Shown piece by piece: positions 48,316 to 57,867 of a stretch of DNA of 64,000 nt. Source of the stretch: a virus. The notes under the pieces are model-generated. The model made no database searches. It had not been told where the DNA came from and saw nothing but the letters and a program-made list of their open reading frames with translations. Position 1 is the stretch's first letter. Each line of letters starts with the position of its first letter. The stretch is taken from positions 1 through 64,000 of IMG/VR virus record IMGVR_UViG_3300046352_000068. One strand, given 5' to 3'. The translations under genes and the position numbers were made by a program.

Positions 48316-50748
48316 TTATCTTGGGTTGAATTGCTCTAAGCTAAAGCCATCCAATGAATCTTCTTCGCTCTCGAAGTCCATTGCTGGAAGGTCTTTTTGA
48401 CGCTGTTCAATTAACTTAGATTGTTGAGTAGCTTGAAGTTTTGTGCGATCGTCTTTAGCTTTCTCTTTATCCATATCTAGCTGCTTAATCTTCTCTACTT
48501 CCATGCCTCTTAGTTGCATGTTATAGTTAAATTCAACAGCCATAAGTTGTTCTTTAATCTGTGCTTCTGCTTGCATGCGTTGAATATCAAACTGCATTTG
48601 TGCTTGAGCAAGTTGTGCTTTAGCTTGAGATTCTGCTTGTACTTTTTGTAGTGCAGATTGAGCTGCTGCTTGAGAAGATTGGATATTACCTTGAGTCTGC
48701 ATTTGAATCTTAGCTTGCTCATTCTCCATATCTTTCTTACCCTTGTCCTTACGCTTCATCTTAAGTAACTCGTTAGCTAACTTAAGATTCTTCATTTGAC
48801 GAATATCAATAGCATCCTCAAGAGTGATTTGGTCACGCTGTAATGCCATCTGAATGTTAGCCTCTAATTGAGCCTTCTCTTCCTCGTCAGGAGCAACCTC
48901 GATGAAAATACCAAAGTCGTGTAAGTACAAGTCTTTGATTTCTTCTAAAAGACCAACAGCATATTTACCAATTTGCATCACGAACTCTTCTTTAAAGTCA
49001 GAGTATTCTAAGATGTCAGCAACACGAAGCGATAACGCTTCAGATAATCTGCGAGTAATAAATAAACTTCCTTCTAAGATGTGGCGAGTTGCTGTGTTTG
49101 AATTTAATGCAGCAAGTTTCTGTACACCAACTAATGCATCAGGATTAGGAGTAGAAGCATCACGAGCTTCATTTAATCCTGTTACATCACGTATCATGCT
49201 CATGTACTGATTGTATGCATTAATCAATGCAGTAATCTTACCTTGGCCACTATTAGTGTTTAACTCTTGGATTGGAATACGACCATGGTTTAAGTCACCA
49301 TCAGTAGTCATACTACGTCCAATAACACTACCTGTTTGGAAATACAAACGAAGAGCATCTTCTGGATTGTAAGCACCACCGGTTCCTAAGTCAACCTCAT
49401 TGATACCATCAGCATCGATGAACACACCATCCGGCACAACACGTTGTAGAACTTGTTGTAACTTAAGGTGAGTCATTTGAATCAAGTCAGCAAAAGGAAT
49501 CATACGACGAGTCAATGACTCAATGATACCTTTGTACATTCTTGGTGCTACAGCGATGTAGTTTGGTAACGCATACTGAGAAGCAGACTTAGGGCGAACC
49601 ATATTGCGAGCAAGCTCCCACTTAAGTAAATAAGGAGATCCAGGTACCATAATACCTTCGTACCAAACATCAATTCTCTTCTCAATTCTCTCAAATCTTT
49701 CTTCAGTTCCTTCAGGAGGGTTGAAATTTTCATCTTTTTGAATTACACGAACGCCATTGTTCTCAAGATATTTCTTCTTGTAAACAAACGTCTTGTCAGT
49801 TTTATAATTAAAATATAATAACGTAACTACATCTCTGTTGAATATATCGCTACGGTAAGGACGCATAATTCCATAATAATTGTACCACGCTGTTCCTAAT
49901 TGTTGAATCTCTGCCAACTCCTCTTTTGTAATGTCTGGCTTAATCTTAATTAGTTCAGTGATTGGTACTTGCTTTACTTCTCCCCAATAGAAACAATCGT
50001 CAAATGTTGGAGACTCAGTGTAACTATAAACAATGTTAGCGGGGTCAACATACTCCACACGAACTCCTGTTCCTGGTACAAATGAGTGCTTTACTACTCC
50101 GATACCAATTGTTGTGATGTCGTAGTCGACCCTTTTACGAACGTCTTGATAATGGTTTAAATCTAAGATAGTATTGATTGCCTCCTCTTCAGCAATCTCA
50201 ATTGCAGGCTTATAATTAAGCTGCATATATAACGATAACTCTTGGTCATTCTCAGGTAAATCATCCTCAGGAACATTGAATGCATCAATCCCAAACTCTT
50301 GCTTAGTTTGAACTAATAGGTCTTTGGCAATCATATCTGCCTCAACCATCTCTTGAAACTTAGAGCGTTTGTTAGATGACATTGCATCTTGTGCATATGC
50401 TTTAACCTCAAATAATCGGTCATGCATACCGTTAACAACGATGTCAACAAACTTAGGGATGATTGGTACAGGAGTCCAGTCTAGGTTAATGTGCGACATA
50501 TCGCCATCAACTTCTAATTGGCTTTTATATTTAGCTACTGGCTGCTCACCACGAGCATAAAGTCTAACTCTATGGAAATCAATCCATTGTGAATAGTATC
50601 GGCAGCTATTGCCTGTCTTTGCAAACCATTCATATGAAATGCTTTGCCCAATTCTTAAGCCATATTCCCAGGATGCCTTTTCCTGATCAGTCGCTAACTG
50701 CGAAGGGAATTGGGTATCTGGCATTAATATTCCAAGAGGTTTGTTCAT
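48316..50748 (-). CDS. Portal protein
   Basis: An 810-residue portal of the large crAss-like type. The N-terminal region has DFHRVRLYARGEQPVAKYK (near 58-76), a central DITTIGIGVVKHSFVPG, a long clip/stem region with IQMTHLKLQQVLQRVVP, and a C-terminal 120-residue Gln/Lys/Ala coiled coil (barrel-like). It lies between terminase and scaffold and overlaps the terminase stop by 4 bases (ATGA). It forms the dodecameric DNA entry port in the capsid. Confidence 0.88.
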   Translation of the reverse strand: MNKPLGILMPDTQFPSQLATDQEKASWEYGLRIGQSISYEWFAKTGNSCRYYSQWIDFHRVRLYARGEQPVAKYKSQLEVDGDMSHINLDWTPVPIIPKFVDIVVNGMHDRLFEVKAYAQDAMSSNKRSKFQEMVEADMIAKDLLVQTKQEFGIDAFNVPEDDLPENDQELSLYMQLNYKPAIEIAEEEAINTILDLNHYQDVRKRVDYDITTIGIGVVKHSFVPGTGVRVEYVDPANIVYSYTESPTFDDCFYWGEVKQVPITELIKIKPDITKEELAEIQQLGTAWYNYYGIMRPYRSDIFNRDVVTLLYFNYKTDKTFVYKKKYLENNGVRVIQKDENFNPPEGTEERFERIEKRIDVWYEGIMVPGSPYLLKWELARNMVRPKSASQYALPNYIAVAPRMYKGIIESLTRRMIPFADLIQMTHLKLQQVLQRVVPDGVFIDADGINEVDLGTGGAYNPEDALRLYFQTGSVIGRSMTTDGDLNHGRIPIQELNTNSGQGKITALINAYNQYMSMIRDVTGLNEARDASTPNPDALVGVQKLAALNSNTATRHILEGSLFITRRLSEALSLRVADILEYSDFKEEFVMQIGKYAVGLLEEIKDLYLHDFGIFIEVAPDEEEKAQLEANIQMALQRDQITLEDAIDIRQMKNLKLANELLKMKRKDKGKKDMENEQAKIQMQTQGNIQSSQAAAQSALQKVQAESQAKAQLAQAQMQFDIQRMQAEAQIKEQLMAVEFNYNMQLRGMEVEKIKQLDMDKEKAKDDRTKLQATQQSKLIEQRQKDLPAMDFESEEDSLDGFSLEQFNPR

Positions 50749-52961
50749 ATCTTGTTAATTCTACTGAAGGAACCAGTGTTATCGTAAGTTGCAAATTTAA
50801 TGCTTATTTTTGACTCTTTTTTCTCAGGCAAATATACGTGCTTTTGATTTGCCATAATAGCATACCCCGAACTAATTGACGCATCAAATTTAGTTCTATC
50901 GTTTACATCGAATCTAGCCCAGTCTTGAAGCGTTTTATTGAACGGCATATCTCCTATCTCATCAGGCTGACGATAGTTACCCTCCATGTCTAATCCCACA
51001 AAACGCTCGATGTATGTCTCGATTGCTGTGGCGTGTGCCTGCTTAATATCTTCACTTGAAGATGGTATACCACCAATCTCTCTTTCTGTGAACGACAATT
51101 TATGTGCATGCTTATCAGGACGGTTCATTGAGAAGCCACGATAGCCTCTATTCTTAAAGTGATACAGTAGACGAGCTTTATTGTTCTCACAAAGAATAGG
51201 CATGCCATAGAACACGCAAGCCATCAGTACTTCTTCAAAGAATATTTCTGCTGTCTGTGGACGAGCAATGTACTCTAGAAAGAATTGGTTGGATGGTGCA
51301 CCTGTCATATTAAACTTGGTTAACCCGTGGAGCGAACCGTTTGATCCACCAAAGGTCGCACCTGAGATGTCGTAGGGGTCACAGCCAAACGCACCAATAT
51401 GCTCATTACCCGGATATCTATTCCCATTTTTAGTAATATAATTATTGTTGATTCCTGGTCCCGGTATCCAAGATACTAAGAACCGACCATTCTTATCAGG
51501 AGTCCAAACAACTTTGGTATCCTTCTCTCCGTTAGCCCAATGAAAGTATCCACGTGTTACGACGTGGTCTTGTACTAAACTGTCATTGTAGTCTATCTGC
51601 TGATAGATTTTAGTCAAGTTAAATAGAGATGACTTAGTCTCATCACGGAAAGCGTGTGACTCTGTTCTAGGGAACTGACGATAATGCTCATTTAAAGCAT
51701 CTGGGTCACTCTTAAGTGAGTCGACTTCATTTTGCCAGTTGGTTATAACACCGTTTGTTATCCATTCGCCTTCTTGTGCTGAAGCAATTGGTTCCGAAGG
51801 GTCTTCTAATACTGCGTGACCAAACTCGTCAATATATCCTTCATAGTTTTGGTCCATCGGAATAAATAATGAATATAGACCCGACTTAGTTTGACCATTC
51901 GCATTTCTTTTTCGCACATCTGAGTCATAATATATCTTTTTATAGTTTTCTCCACCTTTATCTAATGCGTTAGATGTTGAGCCCATCATACACTTGCCGA
52001 TAATCCTAGAACCCAAACGAAGACAAGTCTTTCTTACACGCCACCCATTTAAAATACTTAATGGTTTTTCTAACTTAGCAGCCTCATCTTCAACAAGTAA
52101 TTTAAGTTTCTGGCCGTCAAATGAGTTGTCAGCTGTATTTTTCCAAGTAATAGTCGTATCTAATCCATCAATCTCTTCTTCCTCTTCCTTATCCATGTTC
52201 TTTCTAGTAATCTTAGAAGAAGGAACCCTAAAGGCAAGTTCTGTTACTGGGGATGAGTTACCATCACGAGTAGGCATAAAAAAGAATGGGTAGTTATTAA
52301 TTATGGGAACAACCTTACCCGTAAACATCATTTTAGCATCCGTACCTGTCTTAGACATAATACCTAGACTTGAATCGCGAGTTGACGTTGCAATATTAAT
52401 AACTTCTGACGAAGCCATAAAGGAGAATCCTGAACGACGATTCTTTAGGTAACACATGCCAAAACAACGATTGTCTGCTTTACACGCTTCCCAAAATAAA
52501 AAGAATATTCTATTAGCCTCTCGAAAGTCAGGATGCCCTACGTCTGTCTTTGTAAATTGAAGATACATGTAGTGAGACCCTGTTATATATGTAGGTACTT
52601 TGTTATTAATAAACCAATAACCTAAATCTCTCCTCCTAAACTGCTCCTCAATATAATCAATCCATTGTGATTTAAAAGCAGTATCCCGACGAGCCCAATC
52701 AAACTGAGTCTTAATTCTTGATAGTTCACGTGGGTATTCTTCAACTATCCACTTATTGTGTTTATAATTAATTTTATCAGGAGTAGAAGGAAGAGCGACT
52801 CTTAGATTTTGTATGTCGTAAATATTCCCAATAGTCCCATCTTTAGAAACAATAACTATATCATATTCTTGGTCATAGCCATATAACCAATCCTTTTTTG
52901 CATTACGCTTCTTAAGGATTTTTTCGGGGATAATATTGTCAACTATATGGTATAAACTCAT
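50745..52961 (-). CDS. terL: Terminase large subunit
   Basis: A 738-residue packaging motor. The ATPase has a Walker A-like KNRRSGFS (173-180), an adenine-motif-like upstream part and Walker B LLVEDEA (about 288-294). The C-terminal nuclease begins at IGAFGCDPYDISG (near 515-527), and IEYIARPQ and ENNKARLLYHF are further family blocks. The 'K.RR.G.SF' Walker A is typical of crAss-like and related phages. Its start overlaps the stop of the HNH gene by 4 bases. It cuts and pumps DNA into the head. Confidence 0.9.
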   Translation of the reverse strand: MSLYHIVDNIIPEKILKKRNAKKDWLYGYDQEYDIVIVSKDGTIGNIYDIQNLRVALPSTPDKINYKHNKWIVEEYPRELSRIKTQFDWARRDTAFKSQWIDYIEEQFRRRDLGYWFINNKVPTYITGSHYMYLQFTKTDVGHPDFREANRIFFLFWEACKADNRCFGMCYLKNRRSGFSFMASSEVINIATSTRDSSLGIMSKTGTDAKMMFTGKVVPIINNYPFFFMPTRDGNSSPVTELAFRVPSSKITRKNMDKEEEEEIDGLDTTITWKNTADNSFDGQKLKLLVEDEAAKLEKPLSILNGWRVRKTCLRLGSRIIGKCMMGSTSNALDKGGENYKKIYYDSDVRKRNANGQTKSGLYSLFIPMDQNYEGYIDEFGHAVLEDPSEPIASAQEGEWITNGVITNWQNEVDSLKSDPDALNEHYRQFPRTESHAFRDETKSSLFNLTKIYQQIDYNDSLVQDHVVTRGYFHWANGEKDTKVVWTPDKNGRFLVSWIPGPGINNNYITKNGNRYPGNEHIGAFGCDPYDISGATFGGSNGSLHGLTKFNMTGAPSNQFFLEYIARPQTAEIFFEEVLMACVFYGMPILCENNKARLLYHFKNRGYRGFSMNRPDKHAHKLSFTEREIGGIPSSSEDIKQAHATAIETYIERFVGLDMEGNYRQPDEIGDMPFNKTLQDWARFDVNDRTKFDASISSGYAIMANQKHVYLPEKKESKISIKFATYDNTGSFSRINKI

Positions 52962-53485
52962 ATATACTTGTTAATTATATTATGTCCCTTGAAATAATTG
53001 CATCTTTTTTTATACGCCTCGTCTTCAGAATTGAATGTGCCTAAATAGATTGTTTTGTTATTAATCTTTATTCTTGACATCCATTTTTTAGACAACTTAT
53101 GCCAATAAACACCAACATACTTGCTTGTGCTTTTTGTATTAGAAGCTCTGTGGCAGTTATTCTCAGCACGAGATACCCATTCTAAATTGGAGATGTGATT
53201 GTTATAGATATCCCCATCTATATGATTTACTTCTTCTTTAACATCATTACCAATAAAAGACATTGCACATAATCTGTGTATTTGAAATTGTCTAGTTTTA
53301 CCATTTTTAGACAAACCTACTTGTAAATATCCAGATGTATTCTTATTAGGAGATAATATTTTTTCTTTCAAATTTAACTTATCATTACCTCTAATAACAA
53401 TTCTTGCCAAACTTTTAATTTTAGAGTAATTGCTTACTTCATAAAATCCCTCGTATCCTATAACCGGTTTCCAAATCTCTTCCAT
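52958..53485 (-). CDS. HNH homing endonuclease with AP2 domain
   Basis: A 175-residue protein from ATG 53485 (the upstream in-frame extension lies in the preceding gene). NUMOD4-like GYEGFYEVSNYSKIKSL, HNH core IHRLCAMSF then VNHIDGDIYNNHISNLEWV, and AP2-type KYVGVYWHKLSKKWMSRI ending NKYI. It separates the small terminase candidate from terL and overlaps terL by 4 bases. No pseudoknot leader is seen here. Confidence 0.88.
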   Translation of the reverse strand: MEEIWKPVIGYEGFYEVSNYSKIKSLARIVIRGNDKLNLKEKILSPNKNTSGYLQVGLSKNGKTRQFQIHRLCAMSFIGNDVKEEVNHIDGDIYNNHISNLEWVSRAENNCHRASNTKSTSKYVGVYWHKLSKKWMSRIKINNKTIYLGTFNSEDEAYKKRCNYFKGHNIINKYI

Positions 53486-53486
53486 A

Positions 53487-53771
53487 CTATTTTTTCTTAG
53501 TTGCAAACTTTTCAGCAAATCCTTTATTAACAGTATTCTTTTCCACAACAACGCCCTCTAGTATATTTTGCTCGTCTTCAATACGTTTTAATATTTCAAA
53601 AGCATCTGTTATAGCCAATCGTTTACTTGCGGCTGCGTTTTTTAGCTTATCTGCAGTTAAATCATCCTCCATGTGAGTAATGATTTTCTCCTCAGCAACT
53701 TTAATTAGTTCCTCTACAGCCTTGTATCCGGACTCGATAATCTTCCTTTTAAGTTCTGTTACTCTATTCAT
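53487..53771 (-). CDS. Small terminase candidate (94 residues)
   Basis: All-helical charged protein (SGYKAVEELIKVAEEKIITH, DLTADKLKNAAASKRLAITDAFEIL). It is directly upstream of terL, with only the HNH gene between, and has the size and helical makeup of short crAss-like TerS-position proteins. No DNA-binding motif is evident, so this is a positional call. Confidence 0.5.
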   Translation of the reverse strand: MNRVTELKRKIIESGYKAVEELIKVAEEKIITHMEDDLTADKLKNAAASKRLAITDAFEILKRIEDEQNILEGVVVEKNTVNKGFAEKFATKKK

Positions 53772-54318
53772 CTAATTTAATTGTTAGATTCTTAGTATAC
53801 ATACGGTATACTTTCTCGCCATCAATATAGAACGGGTATTCGCTCTCAGGCTCAAACGTGACCGTGTCACCCTCTTTTAATCCTAGTGCTAGTACTTCTT
53901 CGTTTGGATACTTTATAGTGCCTACAAGAGGCTTCTCTGCGTCCGCAGTAAGTATGCCTGTGTAGTCATTCTCCACAGGAGAAATAAACACATAGCGACC
54001 AATGCCAATCCAATCAGCACCAGTCTTCTTATATGCATACGGATCGTCAATAAAGTACAAGTCCTCTCGGAAGTAATTCCAAGCAGACTTCTCTCTACCA
54101 CGCATATCGTAATACAGCCTAAAAGTATTGTGATGCACAATGACCGTATCACCTGGTTCAACAGGACCCTCGTATCCAATAGGCGTAGAGATAACAACAG
54201 CCTCACGCATAGTGGCAAGGTGGTCTTCTTTCGATGTAGAAATAACAATTTCACCCCTCGTGTTATCATATCTCTTGTTATCACGTGGTTGGACCAAAAA
54301 GTAGAAAGGACTTCGCAT
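53764..54318 (-). CDS. Two-domain GroES-like beta protein
   Basis: A 184-residue beta-rich protein. The first half has AVVISTPIGYEGPVEPGDTVIVHHNTFR (in two parts, about 38-66) and the second half GLKEGDTVTFEPESEYPFYIDGEKVYRM (about 147-175). Each follows the GroES pattern of a GD turn, a strand and a terminal Tyr/Phe-rich strand (compare groES at 1472). A virion-proximal beta-barrel is also possible. Overlaps both neighbours slightly. Confidence 0.5.
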   Translation of the reverse strand: MRSPFYFLVQPRDNKRYDNTRGEIVISTSKEDHLATMREAVVISTPIGYEGPVEPGDTVIVHHNTFRLYYDMRGREKSAWNYFREDLYFIDDPYAYKKTGADWIGIGRYVFISPVENDYTGILTADAEKPLVGTIKYPNEEVLALGLKEGDTVTFEPESEYPFYIDGEKVYRMYTKNLTIKLDE

Positions 54319-54536
54319 TAGAAATCTATATTATATTCAATTAAGAATGGCATATTGCCATTAATCTTTTTCCATAAGACCACCTCATCATTAGCCTCAA
54401 TGAAGATTTCAACATCTCCTGCATCGGTCTGACGAATCAAATGTATCTTGTAGTTACCCTGCAAAACTACTTGATTATGCATATAATTCATTGCATTCTT
54501 ATAATCTGCACCAACTGATATTTTACGAATTACCAT
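54318..54536 (-). CDS. Hypothetical 72-residue protein
   Basis: ATG 54536 is preferred over the longer frame from 54617, which lies in the previous gene. Beta-rich with a helix (YKNAMNYMHNQVVL). Overlaps the preceding stop by 14 bases. Function unknown. Confidence 0.6.
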   Translation of the reverse strand: MVIRKISVGADYKNAMNYMHNQVVLQGNYKIHLIRQTDAGDVEIFIEANDEVVLWKKINGNMPFLIEYNIDF

Positions 54537-54777
54537 CTTTGTTCTTGATTTCTCCAGTAGCAAAGTCAATCGTAATATCTCCGTACTTAGCGTGTAGTTC
54601 CTGCTGAATGGCAACATGTGTTGTGCCAGCTGTATCTAACTGAGCTAAAATAGATTGTTTCTCTACTTTGGAATTGTGAATTGTAATCTCAGCATCTGCT
54701 AATGCGTTGCGAAGATTTCTGATTTCTGTATGAGCGGCTCTGAAACGATCCAACTCGTCTTGTGTTAATTTATCCAT
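54523..54777 (-). CDS. Coiled-coil protein (84 residues), first virion-block gene
   Basis: Charged helix over residues 1-65 (ELDRFRAAHTEIRNLRNALA), then YGDITIDFATGEIKNKDG, a short beta tail often seen in phage coiled-coil proteins. It is the most upstream gene of the minus-strand packaging/virion block; the leader region is shared with the divergent HNH gene. Function unknown. Confidence 0.65.
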   Translation of the reverse strand: MDKLTQDELDRFRAAHTEIRNLRNALADAEITIHNSKVEKQSILAQLDTAGTTHVAIQQELHAKYGDITIDFATGEIKNKDGNS

Positions 54778-54822
54778 TGTATTATATTTTTTTGTAAAAG
54801 TACTAATTATATTTTATTATGG

Positions 54823-54842
54823 CGTAATATTACGTAATTTTG
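54823..54842 (+). promoter_or_regulatory. Palindrome abutting a -7 box
   Basis: CGTAATATTACG (54823-54834), a perfect 12-base palindrome, directly abuts TAATTTTG (54835-54842, TAnnTTTG). It would sit in the -33/-7 spacer of a plus-strand promoter for the HNH and glycosyltransferase genes, the usual site of a repressor operator. No -33 TTG is visible. Confidence 0.45.
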
Positions 54843-54873
54843 GATTATCATTATGCACAATAATAATATTAAA

Positions 54874-55356
54874 ATGGAAAAATTAATAGAAGCATATCCA
54901 AATTATACAATCGACTTACAAGGTATTGTTACAAACATCAATACAAAGCACAAAATCAAACAAACTGTCAAACAGGGTAGGCTTATGGTTGAATTGTGGA
55001 AAGATAACAAAAAGAAACACCAACTTGTTCATAGATTAATCGCTCAAGCATTTATCCCTAATACTTATAATAAGCCGCAGATAAATCATATAGATGGCAA
55101 TCCTTTAAATAATAATATTGAGAACCTAGAATGGGTTACAGATAGCGAGAATAAATATCACGCACATAGAACGGGTCTTATAAATTGCAGAAAAACACCT
55201 GTTATACAATATACTAAGGAAGGTGAATTTATTGCTGAACATAGGTCTGTATTAGATGCTTATAAAGCAACCAAAGTAGACAGAAAGAGTATTCATTTTA
55301 ATATTAAAAATATTTACAACCACGCTGGTGGATTTGTATGGAAGGAGAAAAAGTAA
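54874..55356 (+). CDS. HNH homing endonuclease with NUMOD1-type tail
   Basis: A 160-residue protein. ATG 54874 gives the family-typical start (MEKLIEAYPNYTIDLQG); ATG 54853 would add 7 residues. HNH core is VHRLIAQAF then INHIDGNPLNNNIENLEWV. The C-terminal TPVIQYTKEGEFIAEH and GGFVWKEK match NUMOD1/IENR1 rather than AP2. The glycosyltransferase start lies 19 bases inside its 3' end. Confidence 0.85.
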   Translation: MEKLIEAYPNYTIDLQGIVTNINTKHKIKQTVKQGRLMVELWKDNKKKHQLVHRLIAQAFIPNTYNKPQINHIDGNPLNNNIENLEWVTDSENKYHAHRTGLINCRKTPVIQYTKEGEFIAEHRSVLDAYKATKVDRKSIHFNIKNIYNHAGGFVWKEKK

Positions 55357-57380
55357 AAATATTATTCCTGCTTGCTCACTGTTCGACAGGGGGAATGCCT
55401 GCATTTGTTTTAAAGAGTGTTCAAACTCTTTACAAGACATTTGAAATAGAGGTGGTAGAGTATCAATGCCATAGCTTAGACTACGTTGTTCAACGCAATC
55501 AAATAAAGGAACTAGTTCCGTTTCACACCTTGCACGAGGACAAGATGGAGTTGTTCAACATCATCGCAAAATTCAATCCCGACATTGTTCACATTCACGA
55601 ACCAGCTGAACGCTTTAATCGTGATATGATTTCTGAATTATATCGGGAAGACCGAAGCTACCGAATCGTGGAGACGTGCCACGATGTGTCGTTTAACCAC
55701 GACAAAGAAAAGATATTTCATCCTGATGCGTACTATTTCTGCACGCCATATCACTTAGAGACATTTGCTTCATCGCCATCTTACAAAGAGGTGATTGAGT
55801 TTCCAATAGATGATAAAAGAAATCGTGATTATTATGATAACCCTTTTGATACAAAAAGAAAAAATGTTGTTAATGTAGGTCTTTGGACTCCTGGTAAGAA
55901 TCAAGCTGAGGGGATTGAGATAGCTAGAAAGTATCCTGATATGGACTTTCATTTTATCGGAAACCAAGCTATTAATTTTAAGCATTACTGGGAGCCATTA
56001 ATGAAGGATTTGCCATCTAATGTTCACGTGTGGTTGGAGAGAAATGATGCACATAGGTTCATTAAGATGGCAGATATCTTTATGTTTAATTCTACGTGGG
56101 AGTGTAACCCACTAGTATTACGCGAAGCCATATCTTTTGGTAAACCGATTATTGCTCACAACCTTCCTCAATATGGATCAATGTTTAGTAAATACATTCA
56201 ACCTATTGATACTGATTTAAATACTATCAAATGTAATTACATTATACCTACAGATAATACTTCGCAAATATTTTGGGAGAAGCAAATCGCATTCTACAAT
56301 AAAGTAATGACGCTTGACAAGCAAGAGCAAGATGTTAAAATCATCCAACACTTTGTTGGCCAACCATACCTAGAGATTAAGTCAGGACTGAAAGCCGACT
56401 TTAAGGTGCAATACTTTGATGGCGATAAATTAGTTTACGAGAATACTATCGGATCAAATAGCTGGGTAAAACTAAACAGGCAGTACTATACTGAATGGGA
56501 GAGCAAGGTTTTTATGAATGATAAACTAATACACAATGATATACTTTCACTAGAAGGTAAGCGTGTATATATCGCTCTATCAAGTAAGTCTTTAGGAGAC
56601 ACAATTGCCTGGGCACCATATGCTTACGAGTTTCAGAAGAAGCATAAGTGCAAAGTGATTTTGTCCACTTTTTTAAATAAAATACTGGACATTCCTGAGA
56701 TAGAATTAGTAGAGCCTGGAACTGTAGTTCCTAACATTTATGCTCAGTATAATATCGGTTGGTTCTACGACTCAAACAAAGAGCCTGAGTTACCAAATAC
56801 TATTAAGCTACAAGAGGCAGCAACTAAGATATTAGGGCTTGACTTTCAGGAGATTATGCCGAAGTTAAAGTACGATGCCGGTGAAAATAACTATGGCAAG
56901 TATGTGACAATAGCCACCAACTCCACATCAGGATGTAAGTTCTGGACAAAAGAAGGATGGCAAGGTGTGATAAACTATTTGCACGAGAAAGGGTACAAGG
57001 TAATTAATGTATCACTTGAAGAGAATCCGTTCGATAACTGTGAGCAGATTATTAATAAAGATATCCAAAAGACAATGGCTATTATTCACCATAGTCAATT
57101 TAGTATCTGTTTGGGAAGTGGCGTAGCTTGGTTAGCAAATGCCATTGGTAAACAAGTGGTTATGATAAATAACTTTGCTGCAGATGATCACGAGTTTGAG
57201 TGCATACGAGTTACTAACAAGTCAGTATGCAACAGTTGTTGGAATAACCCTAACTTTAAATTTGATGCTTCCGACTGGGATTTTTGTCCAATCTGGAAGA
57301 ATACTCCCCGACATTTTGAGTGTCAGAGGAGTATAGTTGCTGAAGATGTAATAGATAGATTAGTGTTACTTCTCGACTAA
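55338..57380 (+). CDS. Two-domain glycosyltransferase: GT4 plus TibC-like O-heptosyltransferase
   Basis: A 680-residue fusion. The N-terminal ~300 residues are GT4-like: VKILFLLAHCSTGGMPAFVL, NPDIVHIHEPAERF and STWECNPLVLREAISFGKPI (nucleotide-sugar site). A beta linker follows. The C-terminal part (about 410-680) resembles the autotransporter O-heptosyltransferase (Aah/TibC) family: ALSSKSLGDTIAWAPYAYEF, SGCKFWTKEGWQGVI, GSGVAWLANAIGKQVVMI and a Cys cluster CNSCW...CP...C near 631-662 that would hold iron. It may O-glycosylate Ser/Thr-rich virion proteins such as the nearby fibre, or modify host surface glycans. Confidence 0.8.
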   Translation: MEGEKVKILFLLAHCSTGGMPAFVLKSVQTLYKTFEIEVVEYQCHSLDYVVQRNQIKELVPFHTLHEDKMELFNIIAKFNPDIVHIHEPAERFNRDMISELYREDRSYRIVETCHDVSFNHDKEKIFHPDAYYFCTPYHLETFASSPSYKEVIEFPIDDKRNRDYYDNPFDTKRKNVVNVGLWTPGKNQAEGIEIARKYPDMDFHFIGNQAINFKHYWEPLMKDLPSNVHVWLERNDAHRFIKMADIFMFNSTWECNPLVLREAISFGKPIIAHNLPQYGSMFSKYIQPIDTDLNTIKCNYIIPTDNTSQIFWEKQIAFYNKVMTLDKQEQDVKIIQHFVGQPYLEIKSGLKADFKVQYFDGDKLVYENTIGSNSWVKLNRQYYTEWESKVFMNDKLIHNDILSLEGKRVYIALSSKSLGDTIAWAPYAYEFQKKHKCKVILSTFLNKILDIPEIELVEPGTVVPNIYAQYNIGWFYDSNKEPELPNTIKLQEAATKILGLDFQEIMPKLKYDAGENNYGKYVTIATNSTSGCKFWTKEGWQGVINYLHEKGYKVINVSLEENPFDNCEQIINKDIQKTMAIIHHSQFSICLGSGVAWLANAIGKQVVMINNFAADDHEFECIRVTNKSVCNSCWNNPNFKFDASDWDFCPIWKNTPRHFECQRSIVAEDVIDRLVLLLD

Positions 57381-57818
57381 TTCAACATCAGTTGAAATTT
57401 GGCTTAAGAACACACCGTAAAAACTTTCTCCTTTAATGTCTTTAATGTCATTCAATGTAACGTGAGGGAAATCAATTTCTTTTTCCTCAGCTAATAATGC
57501 ATTGTATTCATTTGCAAATGACACAAACTTTGGATTCTGAACAGTCTTGGCTTCGTCTGAGAAAGGATTAACCATAATTCCACCTTTACCGTCTTCTTCT
57601 CCATGCTTCTTAATTAACTCATCACGCAAACCGTCTAAAGTTTTCTTGTCACTAGCTAATAATTCAGCTAGTTTAGATAAACGATACTTAATAACTAAGT
57701 TAATGTTTTCAGACAACAATCCTTTAAGAACTACTTCTTTGGTTTGCTGATTCATTGCACCATTAATTTCTGCTTCTAAAGCAAGGATATCTCCAAGTGT
57801 TAATTTAATTTTATTCAT
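57366..57818 (-). CDS. Hypothetical 150-residue helical protein
   Basis: Helical, acidic: KIKLTLGDILALEAEINGAM at the N-terminus and a basic-acidic middle (KKTLDGLRDELIKKHGEEDG). Small phage proteins of this layout occur next to tail fibre genes. Its 3' end overlaps that of the convergent glycosyltransferase by 15 bases. It has its own promoter at 57837-57867. Confidence 0.65.
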   Translation of the reverse strand: MNKIKLTLGDILALEAEINGAMNQQTKEVVLKGLLSENINLVIKYRLSKLAELLASDKKTLDGLRDELIKKHGEEDGKGGIMVNPFSDEAKTVQNPKFVSFANEYNALLAEEKEIDFPHVTLNDIKDIKGESFYGVFLSQISTDVELVEK

Positions 57819-57836
57819 GATTTATGTTATTTTTAA

Positions 57837-57867
57837 CAAATTTAAGCAATAGGTTCTTCAGATGCAA
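57837..57867 (-). promoter_or_regulatory. Promoter for the 57366-57818 gene
   Basis: On the minus strand TTG (57867-57865), a 20-base spacer and TAAATTTG (57844-57837) fit the Bacteroidota consensus. It lies over the stop of the 57842 gene, so the next gene is transcribed independently. Confidence 0.6.
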
